Source: Ypsolopha sequella (lineage: Eukaryota; Arthropoda; Insecta; Lepidoptera; Ypsolophidae). Taken from it: a DNA stretch of 64,000 bases. The notes beneath the pieces were generated by a model, which worked only from the letters and a program-made list of their open reading frames with translations, searched no databases and had not been told where the DNA came from. Of the stretch, positions 12,701 through 27,700 are shown piece after piece. Position 1 is the stretch's first letter. Each line of letters begins with the position of its first letter. The stretch lies in the NCBI GenBank assembly GCA_934047225.1, contig OW204001.1, positions 13,314,201 to 13,378,200 of the forward strand. The letters are read 5' to 3'. A program made the translations under genes and the position numbers.

Positions 12701-15700
12701 TAATATAGCTAAAAATATGACTTTTATAAGTGCGAATTGTTTCGCCTGTGTACTGAAATATATAAATCTGAATTTGAATCTTTTAAAAAATTATTATTTT
12801 CCAAGGTTTCTGAAGCTAAAATTTCGATTTTAATAGGATAAGTAAATTACCGGAAAACTGCAGGTTGCTAGGAAAAATATATTTTAAAAACCTAAAAATG
12901 TTTTATTTAGTCTATTGAGTGCTTAATGTAATATTCGTACGGATCCCTAATCGTGCGAGCCCAACTCGACTTGGCTGGTTTTTTTGCTACCTCGTTTCGC
13001 TAATCTTTTTTTCTTTTCAATGCGTTCCCTTGCGTTTCTAACTGGGGCGGTAGATATCATCTTTAGAGTCGTTAATAGATGAATGAATTGTGACTAGGTC
13101 ACGTCAATTTATCTCACTCAAATGATATGCGGTAAACGTTTTTGTTGATGTGTCTTCAAAATATCGTTTCTCGCGCCTCTTTGTACAGTGGAGACCACAT
13201 CAAGCTATACACTTGCAGTACGACATTAGCCCCTACAGAGAAGAATATAAGATAAGTACAAAGTCCAATGTGTCTTACTTGATGCGGTCTCCACTGTACA
13301 TTTACGGAATTGAATGCCAACATTTCTGTAACAAAACATACAAGAAAATATTCTAACAATTTTCTTACCACTTTTACTCTTTATTTTTCTCTTCTACATA
13401 TCTACTGCTGAATGGTCTAAAAAGTACGAGTAAATGTAAATTGTCATGACCGATATAGGTTTGCTAATTAATACCTTCTATAAGAGTTAAGTACCTATAT
13501 ATTTTTTAACCCTTTACTGCATGAGTTAAAAATAAAATTTTCCAATTTTCACGTTTCTTTATCTATTTTCATCAATTTAATCATTTTAATCAATAATTGG
13601 TTTCGTATTCAGTAGATAGAAGATTAATCTTATCAATACAGAGGCAATTTGGTTCAACACAAAGGAAGAAAATTCAATTCCCTTTCTTTCCCATATCAAA
13701 ATATTGGGCAATTTTTTAATACCGCCGATACACAATCCTTCTGGTAACTTTTACCATAAAAAACCTTGAAGACCTTTATCTAGAGACAACAAGGTTGATT
13801 TTGTCCTAACTGGGGTATCCTTTAAACATGGTCGCATGATTTCGGACGTAGGATGAACAATCACTCCGTCAATTTTCGGAGCACAATCTTTTCTCTTGTT
13901 CAAATTCCAATTTTCCGTTATGAAAAGGGACATTTGGTTATTGCTCGCCCGATTTCTCTCTTCCAACTAGGGCTACCAGATGACAGATATGTTCCTGACA
14001 TGTAAGGAATTTCGGCCATCCGTCAGGAAACCAGGAATAGATAGGTAATGTCAAGAGTTTTAAAAGATAACGAATAAATGCTTGAAATTGTTAATTTATT
14101 GTTTTTTTTTTGTAACAAAAACGTCCAAATCGGCAACCCTTCCTTCCCGATAAAATAGATAATTTACAAAAAAAATACAGGAAATATAGTCACGACATGA
14201 ATCTCCGAGAGGGTGTCAGAGGTTTTCCAAGTGTGAACGTACTGAATTATTGGGGATTTTGTAAGGAATTTATATTATTGAAGCTGGTAACCCTACTTCC
14301 AACACTTCCAAGATTCGTCTTCGTCACTCATTTGAATAAATGGAATTGAAATGTCTTTGTATTGTTTAACTTGGAAACTTTTCTCATTTGGGTTAAATGT
14401 CGTTTTCTTGAAAAAGGAATGTAAGGAAAGTAAAAGGAGTCATAAAATGCAAAAAAAATCGAAGTGGGACTCATGCGCCATGGAGTACCCACTAAAATAT
14501 ATTTAATAATTGCTGTTATCAATATATTGATATACATATAGTATAGCTATAGCTGTTGCCAACGGCTTGATCCGCGTTGAAAAAGATAATTTAAACGAAG
14601 TAATTAAATATTTATTTATGCGCGTTCTAATAATGGACAGCGCCACTTGTTGATTTTTATACGTACTAAAATTTTATGCGCTACATAATTCTAACCAAAG
14701 TTTTCTTTTTTTTTTCTTTCTTTTAAACAATTGTTCGTGACGTCTATCAGCCAGGAATTGTTATTATTTGCTATGTAACTTCTAACAGTAGAAAAGTAAA
14801 TTCCAAAAATCTTTAGACGTCGATAACTTCTTTCTACACCTGATTTTAATGATATAAAGCCTATATTCTAATCCAAATTAAGTACAGTCATCTGTGAAAA
14901 ATCCGTTCAGTAAGCTTTGGAGATGTGCGAGAACAAACAGACAGAAAAGAATTCATAAAATCGCTGATTTGTGTTCTATTACTCTTTTTTAGTCACCCTC
15001 TTTCTATTTTTATTACTTTTCTTCAATATACAGACACACCGGGTTCTACTGAATTATGATATGTATTGATTGATATTGATATCTTGATTTTACAGCTAGC
15101 TCTATCTATATTAGAGGTTTGAAAACTTTTAATATTTTTATTCCTAATCTATCAAAGATTTTGCGCTCGCTAATTTAGAATCGTGGTTGTTAGGGTTCCG
15201 TATCCAAAGGGTAGCCAACGGGACCCTATTAGGCTATTTCTAAGACTCCGCTGTCCGTCTGTCTGTCTGTCCATCTGTCCGTCTGTTCGTCTGTCACCAG
15301 GCTGTATCTCATGAACCGTGATAGTTAGACAGTTGTAATTTTCACAGATGATGTATTTCTGTTGCCGCTACAACAAAAAATACTAAAAAAACAGAATAAA
15401 ATTAATATTTAAGGGGGCTCCCATACAACAGACATGTATTTTTTTGCCGTTTTTATAGATAATGGTACGGAACCCTTTGTGCGCGAGTCCAACTCGCACT
15501 TGGCCGGTTTTTTCATAACTTTCGGTCTATTCGTTCGGAAATAAGTCGGGGGACACACATACATAAAGAATTAGGCAGGCAGTGCTTCACCAATCCTATT
15601 ATATAAACTGAATAGCGCTTCTATGACAAGATAGTAAAGGTTATTTTTGTTTAATCATTAAATAAATTCTTCAGACCCAATTAAATAAAACGAATCAAGT

Positions 15701-18700
15701 CGTCAAAGACTTAGATACTAAGAGGATCCAGATTTATTTATATATTTATATCGTCACGACATGAATCCTGGAGGGGGTGTCAGAGGTGTTCCGAGAGTGA
15801 ACTGTGAAATGCAAGTCACAGTCCATACTCGGTACACACGCATTTCATCGACGATTATTACGTCCCAACGTGATGGGTGGTGAACCCTATCGCCGTACTT
15901 CGGGCACGCTTTTTAGGGCATGCAGGTTTCCTTACGATGTTCTCCTTCACCGTTCAGCAAGTGGTAAGTAAGAACAAATACTATGCACATAAAATCCGAA
16001 GAACTCATTGGTTCATGCCCGACTGGGGATCGAACCTGGATCTCAATATTTAGTGGCCAGCGTTCTACCCCTGAGCTACCGCCGCTTTACTTACATAGAT
16101 TTACTTAGTCAACATTACTGGTACAGATATTCTATCTCACGAAGTGCGTTTGACTATGGTTGTAGCAGTGTATACATGCACACGCACTTTTTATAGTTTG
16201 CGTAACCTTGCTGGGAGCGCTACAAAACGCGCAACACACACAAAACGATAAATAGGTTTATTCAAAGACTTCGAAATGAAATAAATCGGTTTCATTTCGA
16301 CGATTGCACGAAAAAAATAAAGTAGACTGTTCAACACGAGTGGTGCAATCAATTACACCCTCGAACTACTAGGCACCTAACTCCCTTGTGTAACAAATCT
16401 AGGAATAAGCATTCAGCGTACATCATCGATAAATATAGTTTATTCAAAGTGAGTGTTTATATTGCGGAATAGCTGTGTTACATCGGATTTCAAAATTTGT
16501 ATACCTTTTTTGATCACTTTACACAATTAACACTTCGCCTTGGTCAGACTGAGGTCATCAGTATGGGAATTAGTTAATGGACAATTAATTGAAACATTTA
16601 AAACAGCAAATTTTTTTTTGCCTTTCATGGGAATAACCTTTTCTGTCTTACATTGTACTCGTTATTTTGTAAACTTTGTTATATTGCTTTTTGTTTAAAA
16701 CAGGGTTCGAAAGGATAATTTTCCGTGATAAGTAGGTATCTTGATACGTATCATAATAATTATCTTGATAAAAATAGCTCAACAATTATCAATTGATAAT
16801 AACAAAAGTTGCGTTGATGAAAGTGAACTGTGGGGATTCCCCGTACCATAAAAATTCGGTTCGGATTTAAAGTGCTTTCCCGCGTTTCTGCAGCGCTTAA
16901 AAGCGCAAGTTTAAATAATTTAAAATATAGTACTGAAAATGATTTTTACTTTAAGTAATGTTAATTTGTGTTGGATTTTTAATAAAAAACATGAAATTTA
17001 TTTGTTTTTGTTAGAATTGCCCAAATTACAATGCATTTGTTATGTATTTGTTGAAACAATTTCTTACACTGTTGATATGTATCGGATTATTGTCCGATGA
17101 TCATCGGATCCTTATCAAGCAGCGTGATTATCTTGATAATTTCGAACCCTGGTTTAAAAAACATAGTCTATGAACTTTAATTATGCTACATGAAGCAACC
17201 TTATTTTTGGGTGCCATAAGGTATTGTTAACAAGAGTAGCGTTCTTGAACGTCAGGGTAGAGGTAAAAATTTACTGTCACCCGTTCTACAACCACCCGAG
17301 TGAAAACGAACAGCTCGAAGTCTTTGAATAAACATTGTCAGAAATGTAAAATTCACTTTGACAGTTGAATTTTACATTTACCCAGGCGTTTAGGAACGCA
17401 ACCTAGATACAGAAGTTGTTATTTTTTCTTTTCTCTATAGAACAAAGGTCATTCATTACTTTCTTTCGCTATAGGAAGGGTTATTAGAGCGAATCTGATA
17501 TACCGTACATTGTCATGGAACTTTCGTCCCAGAGCAATAGCTAAGTTGTAAAACAATAAAACTTGATACTGTGCGGCCCAAAAGTTGGATTATAATGGTA
17601 GTTTGTTTTGTTTTGCATTTTCATCAGTTTCCACTGGCGGATACAGGGGGGAAGCTTGAGGCCATGACCCCCCCAAACACCTTGAATTCCATACATTTAA
17701 CTAAACTTTTTTATTCGATTCGGGTGCACTTCTACACAGAATGGGTAATAATAGATATGTGTGCCAAAAGCGCCTCAAGATTGAAGTCGCCTAAAAACTC
17801 ATTTCTTTTTACTTTGTGATAAACCTTGTCAGAAACCCCAAATCTAACCCTGGATCCGCCCCTGTCTCTTTCCATACAACTGGGTTTTATGTTAGTTACC
17901 CACTAAAAGTTTGAATTGTAAAACAATTACTAGATTTGAATTTATTGATTTCTGGCTTTGAAAATTGAATTCGACTGAGGACGGTATGTCGAGTTTAATT
18001 ATGTTTAATTGTTTTTTATAATTGTTACAACTAACCCAAATAAAAATAAAGCTTGGAAATAGAAATGGGTTCTTATAAATTAAAGAAAACAACTTACTTT
18101 CTCTTTTCTAAAAGGTCATATTTCAAGACTTCACAAGAAGTACAAAAAGGCGGCAAAGGCGCTATTGTGGCGCAAGCAATGAGGTTATATACTTTAGAAT
18201 AATACAAAATCATTGGACGCAAGTGATTTTAAGTTACGTCTACAAAAATGCGGACAAATCAGACGTAAAATAAAGATTTCTTGAGGTATTCTCGTAATAA
18301 CTATTCGATAAGTCTTCGGACGCAGTCAAAAGTCCAAAAAAGGTGCAGGATCAATAGGATCAATGGGAGGAGCCAAAGGGTGCGATCATGGTGGGTGTAT
18401 GGTTTACGTAAAATTACGAACAAACAAATATAAAATTATGTTTTTTGTTATTGGCGGCACAAAAGATACTATTGTTACCAACGCCATATTAAAGTTGAGC
18501 GTTGACCAGTATTAATTATTTATATTTTTAAGTCTGCTATAACTTTCGCACTTTTTAAAAATCTAGCCCTTATCTAAAAATTTAGATGTCACATAAAATA
18601 TAAGGATTTTTTGTACTGTTTAATTTAAATTGATAACTATCGAGAACTGAGGTCAAAATAATAAATTCAAATTCAAATGGTTTATTTTGTAAAGTAGGTA

Positions 18701-21700
18701 CATATAATACATTTTTTAATCGTCAAATTTAATCTTATGAAAATATATTTAATATAATATTAAACGTACATGAACTGAATTAAATATAGCAATATATAAT
18801 ATATACGATTAAAATTATAGGTAAAATCTATAAATATACAAGGTGAAATCTAATCAACCGCCCGAACCCATACCGGAGACCCGGCCAGTGACAGGAACAA
18901 GGTTCAATGATCCCTTTTCTCGAAATCATAAAAAAAACACTAATAATCACATCAATAATGGCTTCCTATATCTTTATAATTAATAAATCGACTCATATAA
19001 TAATGATCGAACTTCACTTCGAGAAGTTCGTTTGATCATCTATTATATGTAAATATACTTTTCTACAAAAACATTTCCATTTGCTTCTATTTTATCTTTT
19101 GCCGTAACCTAGGCTCTGATGACATAATGACTACGTGTGAGATCATCAGCTTCCTTGTTAAATGATCTGATTCATTCACAGAACATATTAATAAGGAATT
19201 CATTGGTCAGATTGGCGTAGATGATTCGTGGTCTAAATTGAGTTGTTATTAAATTTTGCTTTTTCCTGCCTTCATGTACTCAAATAAAACATTTTTTTCA
19301 AGTTTATTTTTATTTTGTAATCCTAATTTTGTATCTTAATTTTTTTTTTAATCTTAATTCTGTGATTAATTTATAATTTGATTGACATTTTTAACTTAAT
19401 TCTTATTTAATTTTAATTCAGTAACATAATTCATATTAGATGTAAATTCATATTTTAATCAATTTATTATAATTTTAAATTCAATGTAATTAATGGTAAC
19501 TGAGTAATTTATTGTAGCTAAGATCTGTGTTTATGATTTTGTATAATCAGCAAACTAGCAGCATGGAACACCAAATTATGTAAGAGACGAGTAAAGGAAG
19601 CTAGTCCCCACCACCCAGGGAATCCTACTGTGGGGACTAGAGAACGCCAATCTTTGTTTTTGTCCTGTTAATAAATAAATTTGAATTTGAATTTAATTTG
19701 AGTTTAATGTTTGTTTTTACATGATATTGTATTGCATTTAATTACAAAAAACACCACATAAACCTTTTCAGGTTTGTGTGTGCTGCACAATAAAAAATCT
19801 ACCATACAATTACGTTTTCCGTGATTTTACTGATCTTTCCGATTTTTTTTTCTCATTGGTTGTGATACTTGTGTCAAATCTGAAAAATTATAATGTAGTT
19901 CAACTTATAACTACTTACACTAATTTTATTCGTTAAAAATATTTCGTTTTAATAAGCTAAATTGTCCAAACGCGATAGCATGTTTGGCGCAACCGACCTT
20001 TAATATTAATTAATTCATAATAATATTAACTTACCATAATATTATTTCGTACATTGGATCTACTCGTTAAACGGTCGGCCTCGTTAAAGTTGCCGAAATA
20101 TACCGAGAAAAACTTATATATTTACTTGTTTTGTAATTATTTATAAATATACATCAGCCAAATTAAATATAAACAACAGACTTTCTTTGTTACTCTTTGT
20201 TACTTACTATAAATGTGTATAACTTACGAATACATGTCATAGTGATTCAACACATATACTAGATCCATCACTGATACACAGTAGATATTATAAAAGCACC
20301 AAATTATAGCCTTGCCTGACCTTCGTGGATCTATCACAGTGGTTCCCAAATTTTAATATTAAATAAATCCTTTTCTCTACCACTTTCAGTATCCATTGAA
20401 GCTTCTACAGCGTTTTAGGTTTCAGATCAATTTATTAGTTTGTCAACATAATGATGTATGTTAGATGATAACTATTACACAGACTATTATATATTAGCCT
20501 TATGTGTTGCGTCTTATATACGTAGAGGCAGTGAGGGTTTCTGGGCGTTGCTTATAAACGTCAACATTTTTACAAGAACAATTAAATTATATGTAATCTT
20601 GGAAAAAGAATTCAAGTACCTAGCACTAAATTTAATTTCTTTAGTCAAAATGTCGTCATTAATATGGTTCATTTTAAAGATTAATATTTAGATTAAATGT
20701 GAAGCTCAGTTATAAACAAACAAAACTAACTTTGCTTGTGGTATTCGCCATTTGTAATTTAGCATTGCGTGGTGTTTCTAATTTCTTGGCAGATATGGTG
20801 ATCTTTTATTATGATTGCCAAATTTTTGTTTTCAAGTTTTAGAATTTTTGGGCTTTCTGATCCTTTGCTATTTATTTATTGCTCATTTTTTTATTCCTAT
20901 ATTTGTGTACTGTTTTGGAGCATTTAAAGTACTGAATATAGTTTAAGTAATTTTTAAGAGTGTACGCGAACAAAATGTTTTTCTCATTTTAAGTGTCCTA
21001 CGTGTTCTTACGAGAAATAAATATCTTAAATCCTAAACCCTAAATTTTATTAAAATTCACATAATAGAACTGTGTTTGTCTAAAGTTGATAGAGAACTGG
21101 GTATTTTTACGATAAATGTTGAGAAGTGTTTCGGGTTAAAAGCTTGAACTTTTTGGGAACTCCTGGTCTATCATAACATAATACAAGTAGGTTTATAGGT
21201 TTTGGGCGTGCCTGATGATGTTTTTACGGCTGGTTTGACGGTCAATATTGGTTTGTTATGTCTCCCTAATTAGTTAGTCAGAGGTGCCCTCGAACTTTTT
21301 TTGCCATTTGGGGATTGAATGTCATACCATAAAGGCTTTTGATATCATTCCTGTCTACCTTTACGGAGTATGAATTAGGTTATACGTTTTTTAGGGTTCC
21401 GTACCCTATTAATGTAAATCCGCTGTCCGTCTCTCTGTCTGTCCGTATGTCTCGGGTCTCTAGCTCCTAGACGCAATTAGATAGAAACGTGAAATTTTTA
21501 TATGTTGTGTAAAATGTTTGCCCAAAACCGAATTTTGAATTTAAAATGCAATTAAATTATTTTTCAGAGGGGCCACATGCATGAAAATGGAATCGATTTT
21601 TTTTTTCTTTTCTAGCATGTGGGGTGCCACTGAGATATATATATATATATATCCTATAAAATAAAGAAATGGGGGCCATCAAAGTTGCAATTTTTAGGTC

Positions 21701-24700
21701 ATTTTTGTTACGGGGTCTATTTCAAATGCTAAAGCAGTTAGGAATTTGAAATTTCTGTATATATAATTTACCATACGCTGTAATTTAACTACAAATACTA
21801 AAAACGTCGATTTATAATGTAGTTTTAGTGTTACGTCCCTGAATGCTCAACCAACTTAATTTTGCACTTTTGTGACTCATGTGACAGAATGAGAGCATTA
21901 CCTAAAATTAAATAAATATGTAGTTTGAAATAATTGTTAACATGTACGGGACCCTAAAAGAGCGGACTTGGCCGGTTTTTAATTTTTATTTAAAGTAGTT
22001 ATAATCGTTTCTGAGGGTTAGAATAATTATTTAGCTAAGCCATAATATAGTAATATACTGGGTGTTAAAATGAAAAGAATCAGAAGCCGGTAACTGGTGA
22101 TAGTACCCGTCCATACGAACAATTTTTACTATGGCGCCAGCCTTCAAAACGCGAAAAAAACTGCTGTTCCATAATAAAATTAGCTACCCGACTAAAATGT
22201 ATGAAACAGCAAATGTGTGAACTACCACACATGTTTCCGGCTTCCGCAACATCATCTTGGCGACCTGTATATAAGACGGCTAATTTAAAGAATCATATTT
22301 CAAGATGAGTGTATCTACTTACAGGAACACATCAACCTGGTCGGCTTCGACGAGAACTTGGGACCGGTGGTGATGTCCATAAAGAAGGAGCACATGGCCA
22401 GCCAGGATCACACGAGGATTCTGCTTCGATTACGAACGACCACCAGCCATGGCCTCATACCTACGACAGGTATGCAGATCATAGGTGGGATATTTTTTTC
22501 TTTTTTTTTTCTTTTTTATAACGACAACTCATGCTTATTGTTTTTTTTTTAATAAATTATGACATTGTCATCGTCCCTAACACTGCTGCGGCGTGGATCC
22601 AGGAGGGAATGAACTGGGCGTCTCCTTAAAATCTTGAAAAATCATGTTTTACCAACAGAAGCAGACATAACTACCTATATCTACTCCCATACTGCAATAA
22701 AGTAATTGCAACATCAAAAGCAGTTTTATAAGTACCTAGATTGTGTATCCGATGTTATAATATTACATTATAACACCCCGATTCTGCGCTGCGATTGGCC
22801 CAATTCATTTATAAACCATTAGAGAGCCAATCAATAACAGATACGAGAAATAAGTCCTGACCTTATTTCTTAAGCCTTTATCCTGATTGGCACCCAAAGG
22901 TCATGAACGAGAGAGTGAAATTGTAAAAATATTATAAATAAAGACGATATTTTTGATGTTCATAGATAAAGTATTGTGTCCAACATAATTAGACATTGGG
23001 ATAATTGGGACTCGCGGGTCCCAATCTGCAAATTACAGTTGCATAAAATACTATTATCTGATCTGTTTACAAGAAATACCAATGTACAATTAGTCCATTA
23101 CATAAGCCGGAGAAAAGTGTAAAATGTGGAAAAGTACCGAATTAAAAAATTCCTTTATCATGTTCCCTGGACTCCCAGGAACATTTATCAGCATTGACCT
23201 CTGTATTACCCTAGAAAATTAGAAAGTAAAGTATTTTGACCCTCCCCCATAGTGCCCCAATAGTAGCTACTTTTTGGGGTCCTTTGGTGTCAAACCCCGC
23301 TAACTTTCTCAATTTCTGAGATAATGCCAGGGTTAATGCTGATGCATGTTCCTGGGAGTCTAGGCTAGGAATGGGATACGTGAAAGAAGGAATTTTTCAA
23401 ATCGTTGCTGTTCCACTATTTTTCCACATTTTCCGGCTTATTTACTGGACTAAATGCAATTCAAACTTTAACTATTAGGCTAAGCATGCATGTTTGTAAA
23501 CGTAATAATAATTTATATAATTATATCATATATATTTAGTTAAAATTTACATATGCATTTAGAGGTACATTATTTATTTCTATCCCTAGTCAACTTTATG
23601 GTAACTTTATTTAAGCTCGTTGAGCTTAAAATTGTCAATTTCTGTTATTTTGAATGTTGTGCACAGTTTTTATCTAATTATGATATCACTTGTCATGTAA
23701 ATGCCTTATTTATGATTTCTTACCCTACCATTAAAATAAAATAAAAATAAATTAACTCTATTTGTGTTCTCAGAATCAAGCCAAATGCCATCACCGCTGA
23801 AAATGGCCAAAATGCTGAGCGAGCAGATAAACGTAGAAAACTTCATGCCAGTGATGTGTCTGAACGCTTCGAACCTCATCGTGACGTATGACGAACACGT
23901 CCTGGTCCACAACTTTAAGTTCGGAGTACTTTACCAGAAATATGGCCAGATCACTGAGGAAGAGCTCTTTGGAAACAACGAAACGTCACCAGCCTTCGAT
24001 GAGTTCTTAGAAATGCTGGGCCAGAGGATCAAGCTGAAAGATCATAAAGGTTGGTCGATATTTAATATAAATTACATCGTATATTGCAGTGGCGTGCACA
24101 GAACTTTTTGCTGGAAAAGCAAACAATTGGTCAAGAACAACAATAAAAAAAAAATGAAAAAATTTTAATATCACTTTGAAAAAATTGACCAATTGCTTAT
24201 TTTTCCAGCAAAAAGTTCTGTGCACGCCACTGGTATATTGTCACAACACACTCACACTTGGAAAAATTTCCGACGCGGTTTCATATGTCATGTTGAACGT
24301 GTTGAACAGCAGGATGTTTTACTAAACGCTTTCGAGATGCTGCGTTACGGAATCCATTCTACGTGTCAAATGCAGTATGGTTTGCATCTGAGATATTTCA
24401 TTCGCACGTCCAGAATTGCTACTCAAGTTGAACAATAGGATGGATTCAATAGACGAATAAAATATTGCCAATGCGGTAATTAGTTAAGACAACCCAGAAC
24501 CAATTTAGCCTAGGCCCGGAGTGGCTAGTAATACTTTCATATAAGCGCTCGGAAATCATCCTTGCGTTCAACAATGTAGATATTGTTTGCGAAGCAAAAC
24601 TTTGCGAAAGATATCATAAACATTCTGCTGTTCAACACGGGAGCAAGTTGAATAGTAGTATGATTTAATAAGACACATCTCCGACACTCCGTATTGGACG

Positions 24701-27700
24701 ATGTATCGCCAAGACAGTGTCAGAGGTGTCACCGAATATAGACTGTGATTAGAATAGTCAATGCTTTTACATCCTCATTTTGCAATTTTTTGTGTACAAT
24801 TTTTAACCACGGTGTTTCGATTATTTTTAACCACGGCAGTACGATTATTCTTCGTAGGCGACTTGACTTTGGTTGTAGTAGTGACGTGTACAGATACGCG
24901 CGTTTTGTAAGCCCTCCCGAGTTTACGCACATCGGAAAAAGTGCGTCCATAGCCAAGTCGACCACGTAGGTCAAATAATATAGGAGTAGCAACTACAAAA
25001 ATATATTCTATGCACAATATTTCGAAAAAACTGATAAGTGCATGCGCAATCGGAAGGAATTGAACCTGGATCCCAAAAATCCAAAGAAACTGCAAATAAA
25101 TAGCTGAGTTCTGATGTTACAAATAGTTACCTCAAGGGCTCAAGCTTACCCCACATGGGGCCCGCGAGCTGTTCGAGGCTTACAGGCCACGGCTAGGCCA
25201 CCCATGATCTAATGCATCAAATCACACCTCTATGTTCTGTGAATGTATCGAACAGTGCATACAAAGTACGACATAATATCATTGTATGGAGTTAGCGTTA
25301 AACTAAACAGTGCCCTGACAAATGTTAGGTGTGTTACGATTTCCTTTCAAAACAAACCTTCTCATATCTATCAAGACCATCGTGAAACAATCCATCATGA
25401 CGTTCATAAAACGAACTCTTGAAACATACTCGTACGATAAATGATTTGCCAAGTGCGTGTCGTATATAAGTTTTGTAGTAAATAACGATGATAGGGGTGA
25501 ATAATGAAAAATATAATTTATATTAATCTAAAATAAACATCCATTTTAACAGTAGTAGATTTCACTTAATTTTTTTTTCCTCGGAATATGCGTCAATTTA
25601 GGACATAATTTTAATTATTTAGCTATATATATATATATTTTTTTTTATGATTTTTAAAAGAATGGTCCGATATGACGTCACTTGAGAATTTGAGACATTA
25701 TACTGATTGTGATGTGTGATTGCTTATAAAAAAGTGATCTGTCTCTGTCTATCTACTCATCTGTCATCCATCTGTCAAATGAGTCAGAAGTAAATTATAA
25801 TAAATTTATCCTGATAGCAAAGGACACATTTCTAAACAGCTATTTCTCAAGTGACGTCACACGAAGGCAAATGGAAGTTGCAGCTTTTTCGTAAAAATAT
25901 TCATCATCATGAGGTTTTTTATAATACGGTTAATTAAACCTAAATCTCGAAATGGTTTTCGAATTAACATACCTCAATATAATTTAATCTAAGTGAATTA
26001 TGTTCATACTTAAATCTGTCGCCCAAAGGGGTACGCCATAGACCATATTATATATGTGAATGATTTAAATAGTTCATGAAAAATAAAAATATAAATTTTA
26101 GTTTTTCTTTGCGAGTATAGATTTTTAATATCTCGAAGAACAGATCATACTAGTATAAAGACAATGTCCATATTCACAAGAAGGTCATACAGAAACGAAC
26201 AGCTCACCATCTATTATCTTCCAGGGTACCGAGGCGGTCTGGATATCATGAACGGCCACACTGGCACAGAAGCCATCTACGAGAGGTACTGCAACAGAGA
26301 GATCATGTTCCACGTGGCGCCATTGCTCCCTCACACAGCTGGTGACGCTCAACAGCTGCAAAGGAAACGGCATATTGGGAACGATATCGTCTGCATCGTG
26401 TTCCAGGTTGGTCCTTGTTTTGTTCTAAGGGGAGATACCATTGAAACATGTCTAATGTAGTTGAAGTAAGTGGTGTCAATGAATGCGTTAGCTGTGCTTT
26501 TGGACGATTAACTATGAACGGTTTCGCAGCCGAATTGGGAAAAATCCGACTTTTTCTTATTAATCGAAACAGGGGACCTAAAAAGGCCAACTTGGGGGAA
26601 TCATGAAATGATTTTAAAGTAGTACAGAGTCAGAGTTTCTTCATGCGTGCAAAAGAGATGGCATTACAACAGAATCATAATATGATTCATCCAAAGCGGC
26701 CTTTTTAGAGGACCAGAACACTTAAATTCAAAATTCACTCAATAGTTCTTCAAAAATACCTTAATACTCATGTATTGTGTATGTTACCATCGCAAAGTTT
26801 CCATTGGTTTCTGTAAATTAGAATTTCAAAAACTCTGAGACTAAAAAATTTTTAAATTCTAATTTACAGAAACCAATGGAAACTTTGCTATGACAGCATA
26901 CACAATACATAGGTAATAAGGTTTTGTAGAATAACTATTGAGTGAATTTTGAATTTAAGTGTTCTTTCTTGATCAATTAGAAAAAGGCTAGTTTTTCACA
27001 ATCCGGCTGCGAACCCGTCTTAAGAGATCGACTTGATTACATTTACCCGCTAATTTTAATAGCTAAAATTAAAATAGGTAAAAGCTCAAGGACTTAATTA
27101 TTTTTTAAATATTGGATATTTAAACAAAAGGCTTTCGATCGTACCTATACTAGTAACTATTTTTGTTTGTATAAAAAAAACCAGCCAAGTGCGAGTCACT
27201 TTATACCACCACATTATGGTTACGGAACCCTAAAAATAGTATCGTAAATAATTCCACTTGAAGTTATGAAGTTCCAACTTAACTTGACACTCACGATCTA
27301 TTAAACTCTATTTATCTAAAGAGTCAAATTAAGTTGGTGCGTTCAGTTCATATTTTTTGATTGATTTTTATTTTATTATAGCGCAATATGGGTGATTGAC
27401 TGAAAAATTATAATCGACGTGCTACCTCTCCCTACATAGGATATAATTTTTGATATTTGTGGTGTTCCAGGAAAGGGCCACCCCATTCACACCAGACATG
27501 ATTGCGTCACATTTCCTCCACACCTTCATAGTAGTCACACCTGCGGAAACGGCCGGCGGGGAGACCAGGTAAATTTTAATCCAATCAATTTCATATAATT
27601 TACCCAATACTTGCAATTTTCGGTACTTGGTGAAACTTGGAAAGCATCTTTAAGAAAACAATCCAGTCTAGTCAATCTATTATCAATCTACTCTGGTGAA

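Noticed and set aside
16018..16085. tRNA gene on the minus strand
   Set aside because: A-box and B-box are present but the stems do not form a proper tRNA and the sequence continues into a SINE body shared with 29935-30195.
25673..25862. MITE with TGACGTCACTTGAGAA ends
   Set aside because: Only about 16 bases pair and no target duplication was seen, so it was not listed as a feature.
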